Part shown: in pieces, positions 41,726 to 50,909 of the stretch
How the letters are laid out: each line of letters opens with the position of its first letter
How positions within the stretch are numbered: position 1 is the first letter of the stretch
Source of the DNA: Burkholderiales bacterium
GTDB lineage: Bacteria > Pseudomonadota > Gammaproteobacteria > Burkholderiales > Burkholderiaceae_C
Assembly (NCBI GenBank): GCA_016213265.1
Contig: JACRBA010000055.1
Coordinates: forward strand, 1-64,000
Reading direction: 5' to 3'
DNA length: 64,000 bases
Made by a program: the position numbers and the translations under genes
The notes under the pieces: generated by a model
What the model was told of the DNA's origin: nothing
Database searches by the model: none
The model's input: only the letters and a program-made list of their open reading frames with translations

Positions 41726-43309
41726 ATGACCCGATCCTCCGCCTGGCGCCGCGTGGCGCCGCTGGCCCTGGCCTGCGCGCTGGGCCACCTGCCCATGCTC
41801 GCCGCCGCCAACCCGTCGCCCACGGCCACGGCCCACGTGGCGTGGCAAGCGGCCGCCAGCGATGCCGACGTGGAGCGCGCCTTTGCCCAGGGCAAGGCCG
41901 AGGGCAAGCCGGTGCTGGTGTACTGGGGCGCGCAGTGGTGCCCGCCGTGCAACCAGCTCAAGGCCACGCTGTTCAACCGGCAGGATTTCATCGAGCGCTC
42001 CAAGAGCTTCGTGCCGGTGCACATTGACGGCGACCTGCCCGGGGCGCAGAAGCTGGGCCAGCGCTTCAAGGTGCGCGGCTACCCCACGATGATCCTGTTC
42101 AGCCCGCAGGGCACGGAGATCACCCGGCTGCCGGGCGAGGCCGACGCCCCCGCGGTCATGAACGTGCTGCAGATGGGCCTGGCCGGGGGCCGGCCGGTGA
42201 AGACGGTGCTGGCCGATGCGCAGGCCGCCCGGCCCCTGTCGGGCAATGACTGGCAGCTGCTGGCCTGGTACTCGTGGGACACCGACGAAGCGCAGCTGGT
42301 GCCGTCCGCCCAGCGGCCCGCCCTGCTGGCGCGCCTGGCCGCCGCCTGCCCGGGCAGCCAGCCGCAGGCGCAGACCCGGCTGCTGCTCAAGGCACTGGCC
42401 AGCGCGGGCGAGGCGTCTGGCGGTGCCACCGCGGCGGACGGCGCGGCTCGCCAGCGCGTCACCCGCCTGCTCGCCGACCCGGCGGCCAGCCGCGCGCACA
42501 TGGACGTGCTGGTGAACTTCGCGCCCGATCTGGCCAAGGCGCTGGCGCCCACGGCCGGTGCCGACCGCGACGCCATCGTGCGGGCCCTGGACGGCGCCCT
42601 GGTGCGCCTGCAGGCCGATGCCACGCTGTCGCGGGCGGACCGCATGTCCGCGCTCATCGGCCGCATCGAGCTGGCCCGCCTGGGGCAGCCTGAGGACGCA
42701 CTGCGCCCGAAGCTGCCCGCGGCGCTGGTGAAGGACGTCAAGGCGGTGGCCGCGCGCGCCGACCGCGAGGTGACCGATGGCTTCGAGCGGCAGGCGGTGA
42801 TCACCGCGGCCGCCCATGCCCTGGCCCAGGCCGGGCTGTGGGAGGACAGCGACGCACTGCTCAAGGCGAGCCTGGCCAAGAGCCACTCGCCCTACTACCT
42901 GATGAGCCAGCTCGGTGGCAACGCGAAGCGCCAGGGCCGTGCGGACGAGGCGCTGCGCTGGTACGAGCAGGCCTTCGACACCAGCAAGGGCCCGGCCACC
43001 CGCCTGCAATGGGGCGCGTCCTATGTGGCCGCCCTGGTGGAGCTGGCGCCGCAGGACGAGGCGCGCATCGAGCGCGCGGTGTCGGCCCTGATCCGCGAGG
43101 CCGCCGCCCAGCCCGGCGCCTTCTACGAACGCAGTGCCCGCTCGCTGCAGCGCGTGGGCGACCAGCTCGCCAAGTGGAACGGCCAGGGTGCCCACCAGGC
43201 CGTGGTGGCCCGCCTGCGCGGCCAGCTGGCCCCGGTGTGCGAGAAGCTGCCGGCCGACGACAGCCAGCGCGCCACCTGCGACGGCGGGTTGAAGAAGACG
43301 GCCGCCTGA
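41726..43309 (+). CDS. exported thioredoxin-like protein with TPR region
   Basis: A 527-residue exported protein. Signal peptide VAPLALACALGHLPMLAAA; then a thioredoxin-like domain (about 45-150) with YWGAQWCPPCNQLKATLF (C-P-P-C) and the cis-Pro loop VRGYPTMILFSP. The remaining 370 residues are helical, probably TPR-like, ending ADDSQRATCDGGLKKTAA. It probably reduces or isomerises disulphides in the periplasm, with the helical domain selecting partners. A 25-codon frame ending in the ATGA overlap at 41726 lies just upstream but is not convincing as a gene. Confidence 0.8.
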   Translation: MTRSSAWRRVAPLALACALGHLPMLAAANPSPTATAHVAWQAAASDADVERAFAQGKAEGKPVLVYWGAQWCPPCNQLKATLFNRQDFIERSKSFVPVHIDGDLPGAQKLGQRFKVRGYPTMILFSPQGTEITRLPGEADAPAVMNVLQMGLAGGRPVKTVLADAQAARPLSGNDWQLLAWYSWDTDEAQLVPSAQRPALLARLAAACPGSQPQAQTRLLLKALASAGEASGGATAADGAARQRVTRLLADPAASRAHMDVLVNFAPDLAKALAPTAGADRDAIVRALDGALVRLQADATLSRADRMSALIGRIELARLGQPEDALRPKLPAALVKDVKAVAARADREVTDGFERQAVITAAAHALAQAGLWEDSDALLKASLAKSHSPYYLMSQLGGNAKRQGRADEALRWYEQAFDTSKGPATRLQWGASYVAALVELAPQDEARIERAVSALIREAAAQPGAFYERSARSLQRVGDQLAKWNGQGAHQAVVARLRGQLAPVCEKLPADDSQRATCDGGLKKTAA

Positions 43310-43462
43310 GCCGTGCCCCGGCCGGGGCCGGGGGGCGCGCCGTCCATGCGGCCGGGCCGCCGTTCTGTCCGCCGCGCCGGGCGGTTCGTCGCACGGCCCG
43401 GGCGCTGAAGGGGAGGGCTGCGAACAATCGGCCGCTTCGAACACACCCGAAGGAGACCCCCC

Positions 43463-45385
43463 ATGCGTTCACGACTGTCCCTGGCGCTGACCCTCGTCGC
43501 GCTGGCCGCCGCCGGCCCCGTGCTGGCCGAGAGCGTGCCGCCGCAGTTCCCGCTGCGCGACTTCTTCCGCAACCCCGAGCGGGGCTACTTCCGGCTCAGC
43601 GACGATGGCCGCTGGCTGGGCTTCATGCAGCCGGCCGCCGGGGAGGGCGGTGGCACGAAGCGCATGAACGTGTTCGTGCAGGCGCTCGACGGTGGCAAGC
43701 CCGTGGGCGCGGCGAAGCAGCTCAGCTTCGAGAGCGCACGCGACGTGGCGATCTTCCGCTTCAAGGGCAACGGCACGGTGCTCTACGAGAAGGACTTCGG
43801 CGGTGACGAGAACGTGCGCGTGGTGGCCGTGGACGTGGCCAGCGGCAAGCTCACGCCGCTGACGCCCGAGGGCGGCGTGCGCGCCGGCATCGTGGACGAA
43901 CTGCGCGACGACCCCGAGCACATCCTGGTGCAGCACAACCAGCGTGACAAGCGCGCCTTCGACGTCTACCGGGTGAACGTGCGCACGGCCGCGGCCACGA
44001 AGGTGGCCGAGAACCCGGGCAACATCATCGACTGGACCAGCGACCATGCGGGCCGCGTGCGTCTGGCGGTGGCCAGCGACGGCGTGAACAACACGCTGCT
44101 GTACCGCGCCACCGAAGCCGATCCGTTCAAGCCGCTGCTGAGCACCGACTTCCGCACGCAGGTGGCCCCGGGGCTGTTCGATTTCGACAACCGGCGCTTC
44201 TACGCGCTGAGCAACCGCGGCCGCGACAAGGTGGCGCTGGTGCGCATCGACCCCGAGCGCCCTGACGCCGAGGAGGTGGTCTACCAGCACCCGAAGGTGG
44301 ATCTCGGCCCGGTGGCCTACTCGCGCGAGCGCAAGGTGCTCACGCACATCGACTTCCAGGTGGACAAGCCCGAGCGCCACGTCTTCGACCCGGTGATGGC
44401 CCGCGTGTTCGAGCGCCTGCAGCGCCAGCTGCCGGGCATGCAGGTGATGCTGCAAAGCAGCGACCGGGCGGAGAACCGCTTCGTGGTGGCGGCGATGAGC
44501 GACCAGACACCGGGTACGCGCTATCTCTACGACGCACGCAGCGACACGCTGAGCAAGCTGGGCGACATCAACCCCACGCTGCCCGCTGCGCAGATGGCCC
44601 GCATGACGCCCGTGCGCTACACGGCGCGCGACGGGCTGGAGATTCCCGGCTACCTCACCTTGCCCGTGGGCCGGGAGCCGAAGAACCTCGCCTGCATCGT
44701 CAATCCGCATGGTGGGCCCTGGGCCCGTGACGGCTGGGGCTTCAGCCCCGAGGTGCAGTTCCTGGCCAACCGTGGCTACTGCGTGCTGCAGATGAACTTC
44801 CGCGGCTCCACGGGCTACGGGCGGCAGTTCTGGGAGGCGTCGTTCGGCCAGTGGGGCCTGAAGATGCAGGACGACGTGACCGACGGTGCACAGTGGCTGG
44901 TCAAGCAGGGCATCGCCGACCCCAAGCGCCTGGGCATCTACGGCGGCAGCTACGGTGGCTACGCCACCCTGGCCGGCATCACCTTCACCCCCGACCTGTA
45001 CGCGGCGGCGGTGGACTACGTGGGCGTGTCCAACCTCTTCACGTTCATGAAGACCATCCCGCCGTACTGGGAGCCGTTCCGCCAGCAGATGTACGCGATG
45101 GTGGGCAACCCGGACGACCCGAAGGACCACGCCCGCCTGGCGGCCACCTCACCGGCACTGCATGCCGACAAGATCAAGACGCCGCTGCTGATCGCCCAAG
45201 GGGCCAAGGACCCGCGCGTGAACCAGGCCGAGAGCGACCAGGTGGTCGAGGCGCTGAAGAAGCGCGGGGTGCAGGTGCAGTACCTCGTCAAGGAGAACGA
45301 GGGCCACGGCTTCAGGAACGAAGAGAACCGTTTCGAGTTCTACACCGCCATGGAGCAGTTCCTGGCGCAGCACCTGAAGCCGTGA
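43463..45385 (+). CDS. secreted S9-family (prolyl oligopeptidase) serine peptidase
   Basis: A 640-residue enzyme with a signal peptide (LALTLVALAAAGPVLA). Residues about 40-390 form the beta-propeller that filters short peptides. The alpha/beta-hydrolase domain has Ser in GIYGGSYGGYATLAG, Asp in AQGAKDPRVNQAESDQ and His in KENEGHGFRNEENR, so the triad is complete. AAGGAGA stands before the ATG. It belongs to the acyl-aminoacyl/dipeptidyl branch of S9 and works in the periplasm on oligopeptides. The gene stands alone, with a strong palindrome between it and the convergent GST gene. Confidence 0.88.
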   Translation: MRSRLSLALTLVALAAAGPVLAESVPPQFPLRDFFRNPERGYFRLSDDGRWLGFMQPAAGEGGGTKRMNVFVQALDGGKPVGAAKQLSFESARDVAIFRFKGNGTVLYEKDFGGDENVRVVAVDVASGKLTPLTPEGGVRAGIVDELRDDPEHILVQHNQRDKRAFDVYRVNVRTAAATKVAENPGNIIDWTSDHAGRVRLAVASDGVNNTLLYRATEADPFKPLLSTDFRTQVAPGLFDFDNRRFYALSNRGRDKVALVRIDPERPDAEEVVYQHPKVDLGPVAYSRERKVLTHIDFQVDKPERHVFDPVMARVFERLQRQLPGMQVMLQSSDRAENRFVVAAMSDQTPGTRYLYDARSDTLSKLGDINPTLPAAQMARMTPVRYTARDGLEIPGYLTLPVGREPKNLACIVNPHGGPWARDGWGFSPEVQFLANRGYCVLQMNFRGSTGYGRQFWEASFGQWGLKMQDDVTDGAQWLVKQGIADPKRLGIYGGSYGGYATLAGITFTPDLYAAAVDYVGVSNLFTFMKTIPPYWEPFRQQMYAMVGNPDDPKDHARLAATSPALHADKIKTPLLIAQGAKDPRVNQAESDQVVEALKKRGVQVQYLVKENEGHGFRNEENRFEFYTAMEQFLAQHLKP

Positions 45386-45392
45386 TCGACGC

Positions 45393-45417
45393 GGGCGGCG
45401 CCCGTCCGGCGCCGCCC
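45393..45417. terminator. GC hairpin between convergent genes
   Basis: GGGCGGCGCC, a CGTCC loop and GGCGCCGCCC form a perfect 10-bp stem 8 bp after the S9 peptidase stop and 5 bp before the GST stop. There is no T-run, so it is a likely bidirectional mRNA 3'-end structure rather than a classical intrinsic terminator. Confidence 0.55.
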
Positions 45418-45421
45418 GGTC

Positions 45422-46030
45422 TCACTTCTTGAGCCCTTCGGCTTCCAGCGCGGCCTGCACCGCGGGCCGCGCGGCCACGCGCTCGCGGAAGGCGGCGATG
45501 TGCTTGAAGCCGGAGATGTCCATGCCGATGAACGCGGGCCAGTTCAGCACCGTGAAGAGGTAGCCGTCGGCCACCGTGAACTGATCGCCCATCAGGTGCG
45601 ACTTGCCCTCCAACTGGCTGTCCACCCAGGCCAGGCGGTCCATGATGCGCTGGCGGAAGACGGCCTTGCCGTCTTCCGGGAAGGCCGGGTTGAACAGCGG
45701 CGAGAAACTCTTGTGCAGCTCGCTGGTGATGAAGTTCAGCCACTCCATCAGGCGGTAGCGGCCCAGGCTGCCGTAGGCGGGCGCCAGGCCGGACTGGGGC
45801 GCCTGGTCGGCGATGTACTGCACGATGGCCGGGCCTTCGGTCAGGCGCTCGCCGTTGTCCAGCTCGAGCACCGGCACCTGGCTCTTCGGGTTGATGGTGT
45901 TGAAGTCGGTGCCGTCGGCGAGCTTCTTGGTCTTGGTCGAGGCCAGTGCCAGCTCGAAGGGCAGCCCGGCTTCACGCAGGGCGATGTGGGGCGACAGCGA
46001 GCAGGCGCCGGGGCTGTAGTAGAGCTTCAT
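45422..46030 (-). CDS. gstA: glutathione S-transferase (beta class)
   Basis: A 202-residue GST, MKLYYSPGACSLSPHIALREAG. The N-terminal thioredoxin-fold part contains the YSPGACSLSPH motif with the catalytic Cys of beta-class enzymes, and SQVPVLELDNGERLTEGPAI with the cis-Pro and the SNAIL/TRAIL-like ES position. The C-terminal helical domain has HLMGDQFTVADGYLF. It conjugates or reduces with glutathione and is a detoxification enzyme. AAGGAGA precedes the ATG. It is divergent from the hydrolase gene at 46239. Confidence 0.88.
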   Translation of the reverse strand: MKLYYSPGACSLSPHIALREAGLPFELALASTKTKKLADGTDFNTINPKSQVPVLELDNGERLTEGPAIVQYIADQAPQSGLAPAYGSLGRYRLMEWLNFITSELHKSFSPLFNPAFPEDGKAVFRQRIMDRLAWVDSQLEGKSHLMGDQFTVADGYLFTVLNWPAFIGMDISGFKHIAAFRERVAARPAVQAALEAEGLKK

Positions 46031-46238
46031 GGGGTCTCCTTGGGTCAAGGGTGAGGGCGATGACGCGGGGCATGATGCTGTCACCGCCAAGACCTGCGGG
46101 CGCCCAAGGCTTTCGAACCTCGCATGCGAAGCGGCTGAACGCCATCCATGCGGCGGCGCGCCCCGTTGAGACGCGTCCTTGGGCCATTCGGCCAATCCCC
46201 GCTGCGATGGGCCGCCGTGGCCGCCACAATCGGCGGCC

Positions 46239-47834
46239 ATGACAACACCTCGATCCGTATCCCCGGGCCGGCGCGCCGCGTGGGCCCTGCTGGCCGCGGC
46301 CGCCGCCGCGCTGGGCGGCCCGGCCGTGGCGCAGGAGCCGGCGACCCCCCTGCAGATGAAGCCCTGCCGCCTGCGCGGCGTGGAGCACGACGCGCAGTGC
46401 GGCGTGATGCGCCGCCCGCTGGACCCGACACGCGCGGACGGCCCGCAGATCGAGCTGCACGTGGCCGTGCTGCCGGCCATCGCCCGCCACAAGAAGCCCG
46501 ACCCGGTGCTGTTCTTCGCAGGCGGGCCGGGGCAGAGCGCCATCGACCTGGCGGGGCCGGTCTCGCGCATGTTCCAGCGTTTCCTGAACCGGCGCGACAT
46601 CATCCTCCTCGACCAGCGCGGCACTGGCCGCAGCGCGCCGCTGGCCTGCGAGAGCGAATCGCCCACGCGCCCGCTGGCCGACCAGGTGGACAACGAGCGC
46701 CAGGCCAAGCGCCTGGTGGCCTGCCGCGAGGCGCTGAAGAAGCTGCCCTATGGCGACCTGCGCCAGTTCACCACCACCATCGCCATGGCCGACGCGGAAG
46801 CCGTGCGCCAGGCGCTGGGCGTGGGCCCGGTCAACGTGATCGGCGGCTCCTATGGCACGCGGGCGGCGCTGGAGTACATGCGCCAGTTCCCGGGCAGCGT
46901 GCGGCGCGCGGTGATCGACGGCGTCGCCCCGCCGGACATGGCGCTGCCCGGTTCGTTCTCGCCGGATGCCCAGCGCGCCTTCGATGCGCTGCTCACCGCC
47001 TGCGAGGAGGACGCCGCCTGCCGCCGGCGCTTCCCCAGCCTGCGCCTGCAGTGGAAGGCCGTGGTGGCGTCGCTGCCGCGTGAGGTGAGCGTCGCCCACC
47101 CCGTCACCGGCCGGGAGGAGCGCTTCATGCTCAGCCGCGACATGCTGGTGGCCGTGGTGCGGCTGCCGCTGTACGCGCCCACGCTGGCCTCGGCGCTGCC
47201 GTATGCCATCAGTGAGGCGGCCGCCGGCCGCTTCGGGGCGATCTTGGGCCTGGCCACGGCCATGGGCAGCGGCAGCCGCTCGCTCGACATGGCCATGGGC
47301 ATGCACTTCTCGGTGGTCTGCGCCGAGGACATGCCGCGCCTGGCCGCCAGCGGGGACAAGCCCGGCGCCGATTTCGGCGAGGTGGCGCTGAACCAGTACC
47401 GCGAGACCTGCGAGGGCTGGCCGCGTGGGCAGGTGCCGGCCGCGTTCTACACCGTGCCGCCGGCGCGCTCGCCCGTGCTGGTGCTGTCGGGCGATGCCGA
47501 CCCGGTGACCCCGCCGCGACATGGCGAGCGCGTGGCCAAGGCCCTGGGCGCCAACGCCCGCCATGTGGTGGTGCCGAGCGCCGGCCACGGCACGATGGCG
47601 CTGGGCTGCATGCGCGACGTGGTGTACCGCTTCGTCGACGCCGAAGAGCCCGAGGCGGCGCTGCAGGGCGTGGCGGCCGACGCGCAATGCGTGGGCCGGC
47701 TGCCGCGGCCGTCGGTGTTCGCGCCGCCGGTGGCGCCCGGCACCCCCGACCCGGTGTGGCCGCCCGAGCCCCCGCCCGTGCCCAAGCCGGCGCCGCTGCC
47801 CGACCCGTCCCGCTATTCCAAGGCGGACCGCTGA
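46239..47834 (+). CDS. secreted TAP-like alpha/beta hydrolase (proline iminopeptidase type)
   Basis: A 531-residue exported protein with signal [20 protein letters not shown]. The hydrolase fold is complete: VLFFAGGPGQSAID and LDQRGTGRSAPL form the oxyanion region, VNVIGGSYGTRAALEYMRQ is the Ser elbow, SGDADPVTPPRHG holds the Asp and VPSAGHGTMALGCM the His, with a TAP-like C-terminal domain. The proline-rich C-terminal tail (PVAPGTPDPVWPPEPPPVP) is unusual and may be a wall or protein linker. The family cleaves N-terminal residues or peptides. It precedes an ABC gene by 20 bp with no clear separation, so loose co-transcription is possible. Confidence 0.83.
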   Translation: MTTPRSVSPGRRAAWALLAAAAAALGGPAVAQEPATPLQMKPCRLRGVEHDAQCGVMRRPLDPTRADGPQIELHVAVLPAIARHKKPDPVLFFAGGPGQSAIDLAGPVSRMFQRFLNRRDIILLDQRGTGRSAPLACESESPTRPLADQVDNERQAKRLVACREALKKLPYGDLRQFTTTIAMADAEAVRQALGVGPVNVIGGSYGTRAALEYMRQFPGSVRRAVIDGVAPPDMALPGSFSPDAQRAFDALLTACEEDAACRRRFPSLRLQWKAVVASLPREVSVAHPVTGREERFMLSRDMLVAVVRLPLYAPTLASALPYAISEAAAGRFGAILGLATAMGSGSRSLDMAMGMHFSVVCAEDMPRLAASGDKPGADFGEVALNQYRETCEGWPRGQVPAAFYTVPPARSPVLVLSGDADPVTPPRHGERVAKALGANARHVVVPSAGHGTMALGCMRDVVYRFVDAEEPEAALQGVAADAQCVGRLPRPSVFAPPVAPGTPDPVWPPEPPPVPKPAPLPDPSRYSKADR

Positions 47835-47854
47835 CCCATCACGACACCACACAC

Positions 47855-48646
47855 ATGATCGAAGTGGAACAACTCGCCAAGCGCTTCGTGCAGGGGCGAG
47901 GCAAGTCGGCGCGCGAGGTGCGCGCCGTGGACGGCGTCAGCTGGCGCGCCGAGGACGGCCGCATCACCGGCCTGCTGGGGCCCAACGGTGCCGGCAAGAC
48001 CACCACGCTGCGCATGGTGGCCGGGCTGATCCCGGCCGATGCCGGTCGCGTGCGGGTGGACGGCATCGACGTGGCCGAGCAGCCCATGGCCGCCCTGGCG
48101 CGCCTGGGGGTGCTGTCGGATGCCCGGGGCCTGTACCCGCGGCTGACCGCACGCGAGAACATCGTCTATTACGGCCGCCTGCATGGCATGGAAGACGCCG
48201 CCGCCAGCCAGCGCGCCGACGTGCTGGCCCAGATGCTGGACATGGCGCCCCTGCTGGACCGCCGCACCGACGGCTTCAGCCAGGGCGAGAAGATGAAGAC
48301 CGCGCTCGCGCGGGCCCTGGTGCACGACCCGGCCAACATCGTGCTCGACGAGCCCACCAACGGGCTGGACGTGCTGGCCACGCGCGCCCTGCGCGACGCG
48401 CTGCGCCGCCTGCGCGACGACGAGGGCAAGTGCATCGTGTTCTCCACGCACATCATGCAGGAGGTGGAGCGGCTGTGCGACCGGGTGGTGGTGATCGCCC
48501 ACGGTCGCACGGTGGCCGACGGCACGGTGGCCGAGTTGTCCGCCCGCACCGGCCAGGCCGATTTCGAGGAGGCCTTCGTGTCGCTGGCCTTCACCACCGC
48601 CGAGCGTGTCGAGGCCGGCGAGATCCACACCGGGAGCCCCGCATGA
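47855..48646 (+). CDS. NatA-type ABC transporter ATP-binding protein
   Basis: A 263-residue ATPase. Walker A GPNGAGKTTT, Q-loop region SDARGLYPRLTARENI, signature FSQGEKMKTAL (a degenerate LSGGQ), Walker B NIVLDEPTNGLD and H-loop FSTHIMQE. Its closest architecture is NatA, where NatAB extrudes Na+ or other cargo. The start ATG at 47855 gives the usual IEVEQLAKRF N-terminus. The permease start overlaps the stop by 4 bp, so the two are co-translated. Confidence 0.86.
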   Translation: MIEVEQLAKRFVQGRGKSAREVRAVDGVSWRAEDGRITGLLGPNGAGKTTTLRMVAGLIPADAGRVRVDGIDVAEQPMAALARLGVLSDARGLYPRLTARENIVYYGRLHGMEDAAASQRADVLAQMLDMAPLLDRRTDGFSQGEKMKTALARALVHDPANIVLDEPTNGLDVLATRALRDALRRLRDDEGKCIVFSTHIMQEVERLCDRVVVIAHGRTVADGTVAELSARTGQADFEEAFVSLAFTTAERVEAGEIHTGSPA

Positions 48647-49839
48647 ACCGCCCCACCCGCCCCGCCGGCTCCACGGCGCGCACCGCCTGGGCCGTGTTCC
48701 GCAAGGAGCTCACCGATGCACTGCGCGACCGGCGCACGCTGCTGACCGTGTTCCTCAGCTCGGTGGCCATGGGCCCGCTGGTGCTGGTGCTCATTTCCAC
48801 GCTGGTGTCCAGCATCGAGCAGCGCGCCGAGGCCCGCGAGATCCTCACCGTGGGCCTGGACCATGCGCCCACGCTGCGCAACTACCTGCTGCGCCAGACC
48901 TACACGCTCGCTGAGGCGCCGCCCGACTATGAGCAGCGCCTGCGCGACAGCAAGCTGGGCGACCCGGTGCTGGTGGTGCCCGAGGGCTTCGAGGCCGATC
49001 TGGCGCGCGGCGAGGCGCCGGTGGTGGAGGTGGTCTCGGCCAGCTCGAACCAGCGCGCCCGCTCGGGCGAGGGGCGGCTGACGCGCCTGCTCAACGGCTT
49101 CAACATGGAGATCGGCACGCTGCGCCTGGCGGTGCGCGGCGTGTCGCCCCAGGCCCTGCAGGCCATCGAGGTGGAGGAACGTGACCTGGCCAGCCCGGCC
49201 TCGCGCGCCGCGCAGTTCACCGCCATGCTGCCCTTCTTCGTGCTGATGGCGGTGCTGTACGGTGCGCTCAGCGCCGCCCTGGACACGACGGCGGGTGAGC
49301 GCGAGCGCGGCTCGCTGGAGCCGCTGCTGATGAACCCGACCTCGCGGCTGGCGCTGGTGGTGGGCAAGTGGGGCGCGGTGGCGGCGGTGGCCATGCTCAT
49401 CGCGGTGCTGTCCAGCTTCAGCTTCCTGCCCGGGCAGTGGCTGCTGCGCAGCGAAACGCTGGCGGCGATGTTCCAGTACGGGCCCCACGAGGCCCTCGCC
49501 TTCCTGGCGCTGCTGCTGCCGCTGGCCGGCGCACTGTCGGCGTTGCTGATGGTCATCGCCATCCGCAGCAAGACCTTCAAGGAGGCGCAGGCGAACGCCA
49601 CCGTCGTGCTGCTGGTGGTGTCCATGCTGCCGATGATGAGCCTGTTCGCCCAGGACGGCGAGAAGCCGTGGCACCTGTGGGTGCCCGCGCTGGCGCAATC
49701 CACGCTGATGAACCGCGTGTTGCGTGGCGAGCCGATCGGCGCCATGGACCTGCTGCTGCCGGCGGTGGCCAGCCTGGTGCTGGCGGCCGTGTGCCTGGCC
49801 TGGCTGGCGCGGCAGTTCAACCGCGCGGCCGTGCGCTGA
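48643..49839 (+). CDS. NatB-type ABC-2 permease
   Basis: A 398-residue membrane protein. It begins with an elbow helix and TM1 (LLTVFLSSVAMGPLVLVLI). A large extracytoplasmic domain of about 150 residues follows, then five further TMs with the ABC-2 landmarks DTTAGERERGSLEPLLMNPTSRLALVVGKW and the late helices LPLAGALSALLMVIAIRSKTF and VASLVLAAVCLAWLA. The large domain between TM1 and TM2 and the ERERGSLEPLL coupling helix are typical of NatB/YhaP-type exporters. It works with the preceding ATPase; the cargo is not deducible. A strong GC hairpin follows the stop. Confidence 0.84.
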   Translation: MNRPTRPAGSTARTAWAVFRKELTDALRDRRTLLTVFLSSVAMGPLVLVLISTLVSSIEQRAEAREILTVGLDHAPTLRNYLLRQTYTLAEAPPDYEQRLRDSKLGDPVLVVPEGFEADLARGEAPVVEVVSASSNQRARSGEGRLTRLLNGFNMEIGTLRLAVRGVSPQALQAIEVEERDLASPASRAAQFTAMLPFFVLMAVLYGALSAALDTTAGERERGSLEPLLMNPTSRLALVVGKWGAVAAVAMLIAVLSSFSFLPGQWLLRSETLAAMFQYGPHEALAFLALLLPLAGALSALLMVIAIRSKTFKEAQANATVVLLVVSMLPMMSLFAQDGEKPWHLWVPALAQSTLMNRVLRGEPIGAMDLLLPAVASLVLAAVCLAWLARQFNRAAVR

Positions 49840-49849
49840 CCGCACGAGG

Positions 49850-49874
49850 GCCCGCCGCGCTCGACGCGGCGGGC
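49850..49874. terminator. GC hairpin between convergent natB-like and DUF2892 genes
   Basis: GCCCGCCGCG, CTCGA loop, CGCGGCGGGC: a perfect 10-bp stem 10 bp after the permease stop and 9 bp before the DUF2892 stop. It has no T-run and resembles the hairpin after the S9 peptidase, suggesting a common way of ending convergent transcripts in this genome. Confidence 0.55.
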
Positions 49875-49883
49875 GGGGCCGCC

Positions 49884-50084
49884 TCAGCCGCCGCTGGACT
49901 TCATCGGGCAGGTGTTCATGCCCAGCAGCGTGTAGGCAGGGCAGAAGCCCAGCAGGCCGGTGGCCAGGGGCACGATGCCGATCCAGGCCCACAGGCCCAG
50001 CGTGCCGGTGGCGGCCAGGGCCACCAGCACCAGGCCGACGAGGATGCGGGCGATGCGGTCGAAGCCGCCGACGTTGCTCTTCAT
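49884..50084 (-). CDS. DUF2892 small membrane protein
   Basis: A 66-residue inner-membrane protein, MKSNVGGFDRIARILVGLVLVALA, with two hydrophobic helices and the DUF2892 ending GFCPAYTLLGMNTCPMKSSGG, including the CPAYTLLGMNTC cysteines. The family also occurs as the membrane part of YgaP-type rhodaneses and beside sulphur-handling genes. It is the last gene of the YkgJ-Crp-DUF2892 direction, separated from the crp-like gene by 111 bp holding a CRP-like palindrome. Confidence 0.85.
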   Translation of the reverse strand: MKSNVGGFDRIARILVGLVLVALAATGTLGLWAWIGIVPLATGLLGFCPAYTLLGMNTCPMKSSGG

Positions 50085-50167
50085 GGTCGTTTCCTTGCTC
50101 GTTCGCCGGGTGGCCGGGGCGGCCCCCACCGCGTGGCCGCATGATGCGCCGGCGAGTGGGCCGCGTC

Positions 50168-50183
50168 TGTGACCGCAGTCACC
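50168..50183. promoter_or_regulatory. CRP-like binding palindrome upstream of the DUF2892 gene
   Basis: TGTGACCGCAGTCACC contains the perfect dyad GTGAC-CGCA-GTCAC and fits TGTGA-N6-TCACA at nine of ten half-site positions. It lies between the stop of the Crp/Fnr-type gene and the DUF2892 start, about 84 bp before that ATG. Control of the DUF2892 gene by the adjacent regulator is inferred. Confidence 0.5.
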
Positions 50184-50195
50184 GGCGCCGGATGC

Positions 50196-50909
50196 TCAGT
50201 GCCCCTGGGCGATCTGGCGCAAGGCCGCCACGTCGCGCAGCTCGATGCGCTCGCGCCCCAGCGCAATCCACCCCGCCCGCTCGAAGCGCTTGAGCAGGCG
50301 GGTGACGATCTCGCGCACCGTGCCCAGCTCCTCGGCGAGCTGCTGGTGGGTGGCGTGCCGCACCGGCCCGTGGCCCAGCAGGGCGCCGGCCAGGCGCTGG
50401 TCGAGGCGCTGGAAGGCGACCGCTTCGGTGAGCGCCATCAGGTCGGCCAGGCGGTCGGCGAACACGCCGAAGACATAGTGGCGGAAGTCGGGCTGCACCG
50501 CCCAGCGGTCGAAGCCCGCGGGTGACAGCAGCACCAGCGTGGTCGGCTGGGCCGCCACGCCATGCGCCACCATGCTGCGCTGCCCGAAGAGGCAGGACGC
50601 CGAGGCCACGCACACCTCTCCCGGCGCGACACGGTACAGCTCGATGGAGCGCCCGCCCGGCGAGCCACGCGCCACGCGCACTTCCCCCGCGAGCACGAGG
50701 GGAAAGCCCTGGCAGGGCGCGCCTTCGTCGAACAAGGGCGTGCCGGCGGGCACGGTGACGGTGACGGCGTGGGTGGCGAGCACCTCGTCGACCAGCGCCG
50801 GCGGGAGGGCGCCGATGGCGGGGTAGGCCGCCGCCAGGCGTTCGCGCAGCGTCTCGGCGGGTGCCGGAGGCGTCGTGGGGGCGGTGGGGGCGGGTCGGGG
50901 GTCGGTCAT
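50196..50909 (-). CDS. Crp/Fnr family transcriptional regulator
   Basis: A 237-residue regulator. The cyclic-nucleotide-binding-like beta-roll occupies about residues 45-145 ([48 protein letters not shown]). The long dimerisation helix follows ([32 protein letters not shown]), then the helix-turn-helix [29 protein letters not shown]. No N-terminal FNR-type cysteine cluster is present, so it is not an oxygen-sensing [4Fe-4S] FNR. The ATG at 50909 overlaps the preceding YkgJ gene's stop by 4 bp, so they form an operon. The recognition helix residues EIVTR differ from CRP, yet a CRP-like site lies nearby. Confidence 0.86.
   Translation of the reverse strand: MTDPRPAPTAPTTPPAPAETLRERLAAAYPAIGALPPALVDEVLATHAVTVTVPAGTPLFDEGAPCQGFPLVLAGEVRVARGSPGGRSIELYRVAPGEVCVASASCLFGQRSMVAHGVAAQPTTLVLLSPAGFDRWAVQPDFRHYVFGVFADRLADLMALTEAVAFQRLDQRLAGALLGHGPVRHATHQQLAEELGTVREIVTRLLKRFERAGWIALGRERIELRDVAALRQIAQGH

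Noticed and set aside
41651-41729. 25-codon frame ending in the ATGA overlap at the start of the thioredoxin gene
   Set aside because: It could be an upstream leader peptide, but there is no ribosome site or compositional signal, so it is not reported as a gene.
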